Shown here one piece after another: positions 61,023-64,000 of a stretch of DNA of 64,000 nucleotides (within the stretch, counting starts at the first letter, position 1; each line of letters opens with the position of its first letter). The DNA comes from Agapanthus africanus (Eukaryota > Streptophyta > Magnoliopsida > Asparagales > Amaryllidaceae), in NCBI GenBank assembly GCA_030015575.1, contig JASDDO010000006.1:381012137-381076136 (forward strand). Reading direction: 5' to 3'. The position numbers and the translations under genes were made by a program. Below the pieces are notes generated by a model, which saw only the letters and a list, made by a program, of their open reading frames with translations, was not told the DNA's origin and did not search any database.

Positions 61023-61310
61023 GAGAATTTAATTCTCCAGAGAGAAGAAGGTCTCTTCAAAGAAGAAAGAAACTTTAGGTAAGAGAAGGAAAGAGATCAC
61101 CCCATAAACTTCCACAAAACAAAAGAGAATTTAATTCTCAAACCAAGAGTTTAACTCTTCTGAAAAGAACTTAGTTCTTCCTCTAGTTGAGATCTGCAGA
61201 AGCAGATCTCCCCACAAGTTAAGAATTTAATTCTCATCGGAGAGATTCTGTTATGTAGATTCAAACCCAGGGGAAAGAACTAAGTTCAAAGAATTTAATT
61301 CTTATCAGAA
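61023..61310 (+). repeat. Second array of micro-inverted repeats
   Basis: GAGAATTTAATTCTC (61023 and 61125), AAGAGTTTAACTCTT (61145), AAGAACTTAGTTCTT (61165), GAGATCTGCAGAAGCAGATC (61189), GAACTAAGTTC (61278) and AAGAATTTAATTCTT (near 61289). All are short perfect palindromes or hairpins in series, in the outer LTR downstream of a TATA-like CTATAAATAGG near 60921. Confidence 0.85.
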
Positions 61311-61561
61311 CATATATGAATTTAATTCCACTAATAAAATTAGGGTTTAACCCTATAGAAAAATTTAATTCTTATAAAACAAAAAGGGCTTGAACGTCTC
61401 AAAACTCAAGATCTCCATGCACCTAAGGAAAAGATTAGTGCTTGAACAAAAAGAGAACAAACTGAGATCGGCTCACGTGACCCCACGTGACCCCCTAAGC
61501 AGTGCTTAGCTTTCATAAAGCAGAAAGGGAATAGATCAAAGGCAATAGCGCCAAATTTCGA

Positions 61562-61880
61562 GCGCCTCACGTGACCCCACGTGAGCGCCTCAAATCCTTA
61601 GTGTTTAACACTACTTCAAGTGCCTCACGTGACCCCACGTGAGCGCCTCAAATCCTTAGTGTTTAACACTACTTCAAGCACCTCATGTGACCCCACGTGA
61701 GCGCCTTAAATTCTTAGTGTTTAACACTACTTCAAGCACCTCACGTGACCTCACGTGAGCGCCTCAGGCTCTCAGCATTTAATGCTACTTCAAGCGCCTC
61801 ACGTGACCCCACGTGAGCGCTCCAGATCTTCAGTATTTAAACAATCCTTTAAGACCTCACGTGGGAGCACGTGAGCGCCG
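61562..61880 (+). repeat. Six 59 bp tandem units with paired CACGTG boxes
   Basis: Units near 61562, 61620, 61678, 61736, 61794 and 61852. Each has CTCACGTGACCCCACGTGAG and the first five also have AGTGTTTAACACT or a decayed form. CACGTG is the G-box core bound by bZIP and bHLH factors. Confidence 0.9.
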
Positions 61881-62159
61881 AACATATGCTAGTGTTTTAG
61901 CCCAAGTTAGCTAAGTCTCCTAAAGCCAAAACTCTTTTTCAACCGAGCCTCAATTATACTCAGGTCTTTCAAAATTGATCTCAGATGGCATTCAAAGTAA
62001 TGTTATCCCATTCCTTCTCAATCTGACATTTGGTTTAAGGGTATATCTCCCCACACCTTTGATACATGTCGTTGTAATTATTCAACATTTTCAGAGAGGT
62101 GGCGGGTCCCGATAACAAACAACTTTTTTGGTGCATTTCCAAACCCATGGATACACCCC

Positions 62160-62440
62160 ATTAGACCGTAACGTCTTTAAACTAACTGCGAACCGCAACG
62201 TCCCTAAACTAAACTCTATGGACCATGAGGTTTTTAAGCTCATGGACTATAATGTCCTTAAACTTATGGACCGCAACGTCCCTAAACTTATGGACCGTAA
62301 CGTCCCTAAACTAAACCTTATAGACTATGATGTCTCTAAACTAGACTATGATGTCTCTAAACTATGGACTATGATGTCCTTAAACTCCACGGACTGTGAT
62401 GTCCTTAAACTTATGGACCGTAACGTCCTTAAACTAAAAC
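62160..62440 (+). repeat. Array of about twelve 18-30 bp units, consensus GGACCGTAACGTCCTTAAACT
   Basis: Repeated phrases such as GGACCGCAACGTCCCTAAAC and GACTATGATGTCTCTAAACT. Each unit contains GGAC...GTCC or GAC...GTC as an inverted pair. The long Asn/Val/Lys reading frame across it is an artefact. Shorter versions occur at 29225-29350, 39400-39460 and 59640-59760. Confidence 0.85.
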
Positions 62441-63291
62441 GATAGAGCCCAAATGCTCTTTCGCTGAATCTAAATGATCCTAAAACCCTGTTAAGTAGAT
62501 CTTAGTCTAAAATTAGACTAACGTTTCCTTAACAACCATTTAAGTTGATATTAATCTCAAACGAGATTAACGATCCTTAAATCAATCCAACTACAGATCC
62601 CTCAACTGACATTGGTTCAAGGGTACATCTCCTCACACCTCTGATATGTGTCGTTGTAACTCTTCAACGTCTTCAGGGAGGTGGCGGGTTCCAATAATCA
62701 ATAAACCCAATGGACCGCAACGTCCCTAAACTAAAACAATAGAGTCTAAATGCTCTTTTGTTGGATCTAAATGATCCTGTTAAGTAGATCTTAGTCTAAA
62801 ACTTAGACTAACTTATCCTTAACAAACGTTTAAGTTGATCTTAGTCTCAAATGAGATTAACGATCCTTGAACACAACCCAAACCTAAATCTAAGAAAATA
62901 CAGATTTGGAATAATCTACGTCCTACGGGCGACAACATAAATTAGTCTCCGTATACAATCCATGGGCAACCAAAAAACAAAACAAACACACACGACACGA
63001 AGTGACCATCTGGAAAAGGAGAAAGTGGTTACCGCGATGCGGTAGCGTAATTAACTACAGGGGCTTGCGCCTGCAGGGAAGAGCGTCCCCACAATAAAAA
63101 AAACCCTCACAAAGAGGGGGAATCTGACAAAGTCTGCTACAACGGCCGCATCCGTCTAAATCTCCGATACACGGTGCCATAAATTAACTTGGTATATTCG
63201 GAGAGGTGGACGGATAAAACCAAATAGCATCTGCCCCCAAGGTTCAGGCCAGACGTCCCAACGTCCCGGCCGTGTCTTTCGGCGGCAAACA

Positions 63292-63315
63292 GATTCTGGC
63301 ACGCCCTGTGGGACC
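63292..63315 (+). other. Primer binding site region of the outer Tat element
   Basis: GATTCTGGCACGCCCTGTGG then GACC follows the LTR end, aligned with 29910-29932 of the inner element. Confidence 0.7.
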
Positions 63316-63441
63316 ATTTCCTCTTTCCACTCCACACTTCGTGTGTTGTGTTTCGCGAACGAATCGCGGTTTGCTATGGTTGCCTCTGGATTCGAGGTAC
63401 TAAGATTTGGTGTCTTGCTCCATGCAGAAAACAGAAGATCA

Positions 63442-64000
63442 ATGGCTTTCAACTGCACTAACTGCAACTATGGCAATAACTCCCACTCCGTCCTTGCTGG
63501 AAGAGTGACCTATGGGCCTCAAGAGGCCTCCGTTTTTATGATGCCAGTGAAACAGGTGACTCAGGCCACCACTGGATTGTTCTTTGAGACCATGCTCCTA
63601 CGAATGAGCTTCAATGCCCCACTGCCGTCGAAAGAAGCTTTGAAGAAGTCGGTCTTTGATCGGCTTACAACTACCGCAGCCCCTCTCAACGGGTCGCCCA
63701 AATCCAACGCCCCAGTCTTTGACAGACTGGGCCAAAACTCTAATGGCCCATGAAGAAGCTCGAGATACCTAAGGGGGTTATCCCGAAACGGATAGCCATC
63801 CCTGCTCCAGTGAACGAAGTCATCAGAGAGGCTTCTCCTGCTAAGAGATTAGTCTTCGCTAGACTGTCTGCTCCAACTCCCGCTTCAGGCAAAGTCACCA
63901 AGGCTGCTTCCCCTTCTCGAAATTCTGCCTTCGACAAGTTGGCCATCCCCACTTAGCGGACGTCAGTTTTCAATAGGCTGGCACCAACGGCAACCCTTCA
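63442..64000 (+). pseudogene. Outer Tat gag, partial, runs off the right edge
   Basis: Starts MAFNCTNCNYG and is collinear with the inner gag: VKQVTQATTGLFFETM, KSVFDRLTTTAAPLNGSP, APVFDRLGQNSNGP. A frameshift at about 63750 moves to the next frame (LEIPKGVIPKRIAIPAPVNE, RLVFARLSAPTP, NSAFDKLAIP), then a TAG at 63954 stands where Gln is likely. It repeats the SVFxRL motif four or five times. The capsid domain and the rest lie beyond the window. Confidence 0.8.

Larger units (their letters stand above)
60310..63291 (+). repeat. Outer Tat element, right piece of its 5' LTR
   Basis: Resumes after the inner element and ends CTTTCGGCGGCAAACA at 63291, directly before a primer site. Together with 27464-27599 it gives an LTR of about 3.1 kb. 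The last 700 bp resemble the last 780 bp of the inner LTR (GTTCAAGGGTACATCTC, GACGGGTCCC-like, GGACTAATCCACGTCC-like), so both are related families. Confidence 0.75.

Noticed and set aside
61562..61880. A CRISPR-like array (regular 59 bp repeats)
   Set aside because: Spacers are not unique; the whole unit repeats, and it lies in a plant LTR.
62128..62445. A 105-codon frame with repeated DRNVPKL words
   Set aside because: It is a direct reading of the short tandem repeat. The repeat is non-coding in the other LTRs.

Overview
This is a plant nuclear window, most likely from a eudicot. It holds one convincing host gene, a CSLC-type glucan synthase with five exons and GT-AG introns at 6328-8902. 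Almost everything else is LTR retrotransposon sequence of typical plant lineages: Ty3/gypsy Athila, Ty3/gypsy Tat (Ogre/Retand/Grande type), large-LTR gypsy elements with initiator-Met primer sites, Ty1/copia, and a small element whose LTRs contain 5S rRNA sequence. There are no bacterial-type genes, rRNA operons or CRISPR arrays.

Layout. 1-4057: the 5' end of a gypsy element on the minus strand (gag, primer site, 2.9 kb LTR), beside an older LTR fragment. 4181-10659: gene space with the CSLC gene. 10731-15047: an LTR fragment, then a copia element broken by a 5S-bearing small element, which is itself cut by an LTR end. 15048-20436: a decayed Athila element (LTR, gag, protease, part of the reverse transcriptase). 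20437-27463: three related long LTRs that each carry a tRNA-like A-box/B-box module. 27464-64000: an outer Tat element whose LTR is split by an inner Tat element (27600-60309). The inner Tat element is in turn split by a second Athila (46057-55248).

Breakpoints show that these elements are nested like Russian dolls: copia, then the 5S-LTR element, an LTR-end remnant, Athila-1, long-LTR element A, element B/C, outer Tat, inner Tat and finally Athila-2. The youngest insertion is exact. Athila-2 has two 1860 bp LTRs that differ by about 40 bases by eye, and it is flanked by a perfect 5 bp duplication (AGGCA).

The inner Tat element is about 23.5 kb without its guest. It runs LTR, primer site, gag, protease, a long linker with duplicated zinc-knuckle modules, reverse transcriptase, two RNase H domains, D,D35E integrase, several tandem-repeat arrays, then a gene on the opposite strand, a polypurine tract and the second LTR. 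The opposite-strand gene is the most interesting object in the window. It encodes a plant-mobile-domain-like protein with a coiled-coil tail. It has a TATA box, an intron acceptor just before its ATG, at least five phase-1 introns and poly(A) signals, so it looks like an independent spliced gene carried inside a retrotransposon. Athila-2 landed in one of its exons.

The Tat LTRs and untranslated regions also have an unusual texture: they are largely built from short words followed a few bases later by their own reverse complement. All retroelement coding regions here carry stops or frameshifts, except the partial gag at 1-756, which is open to the window edge.
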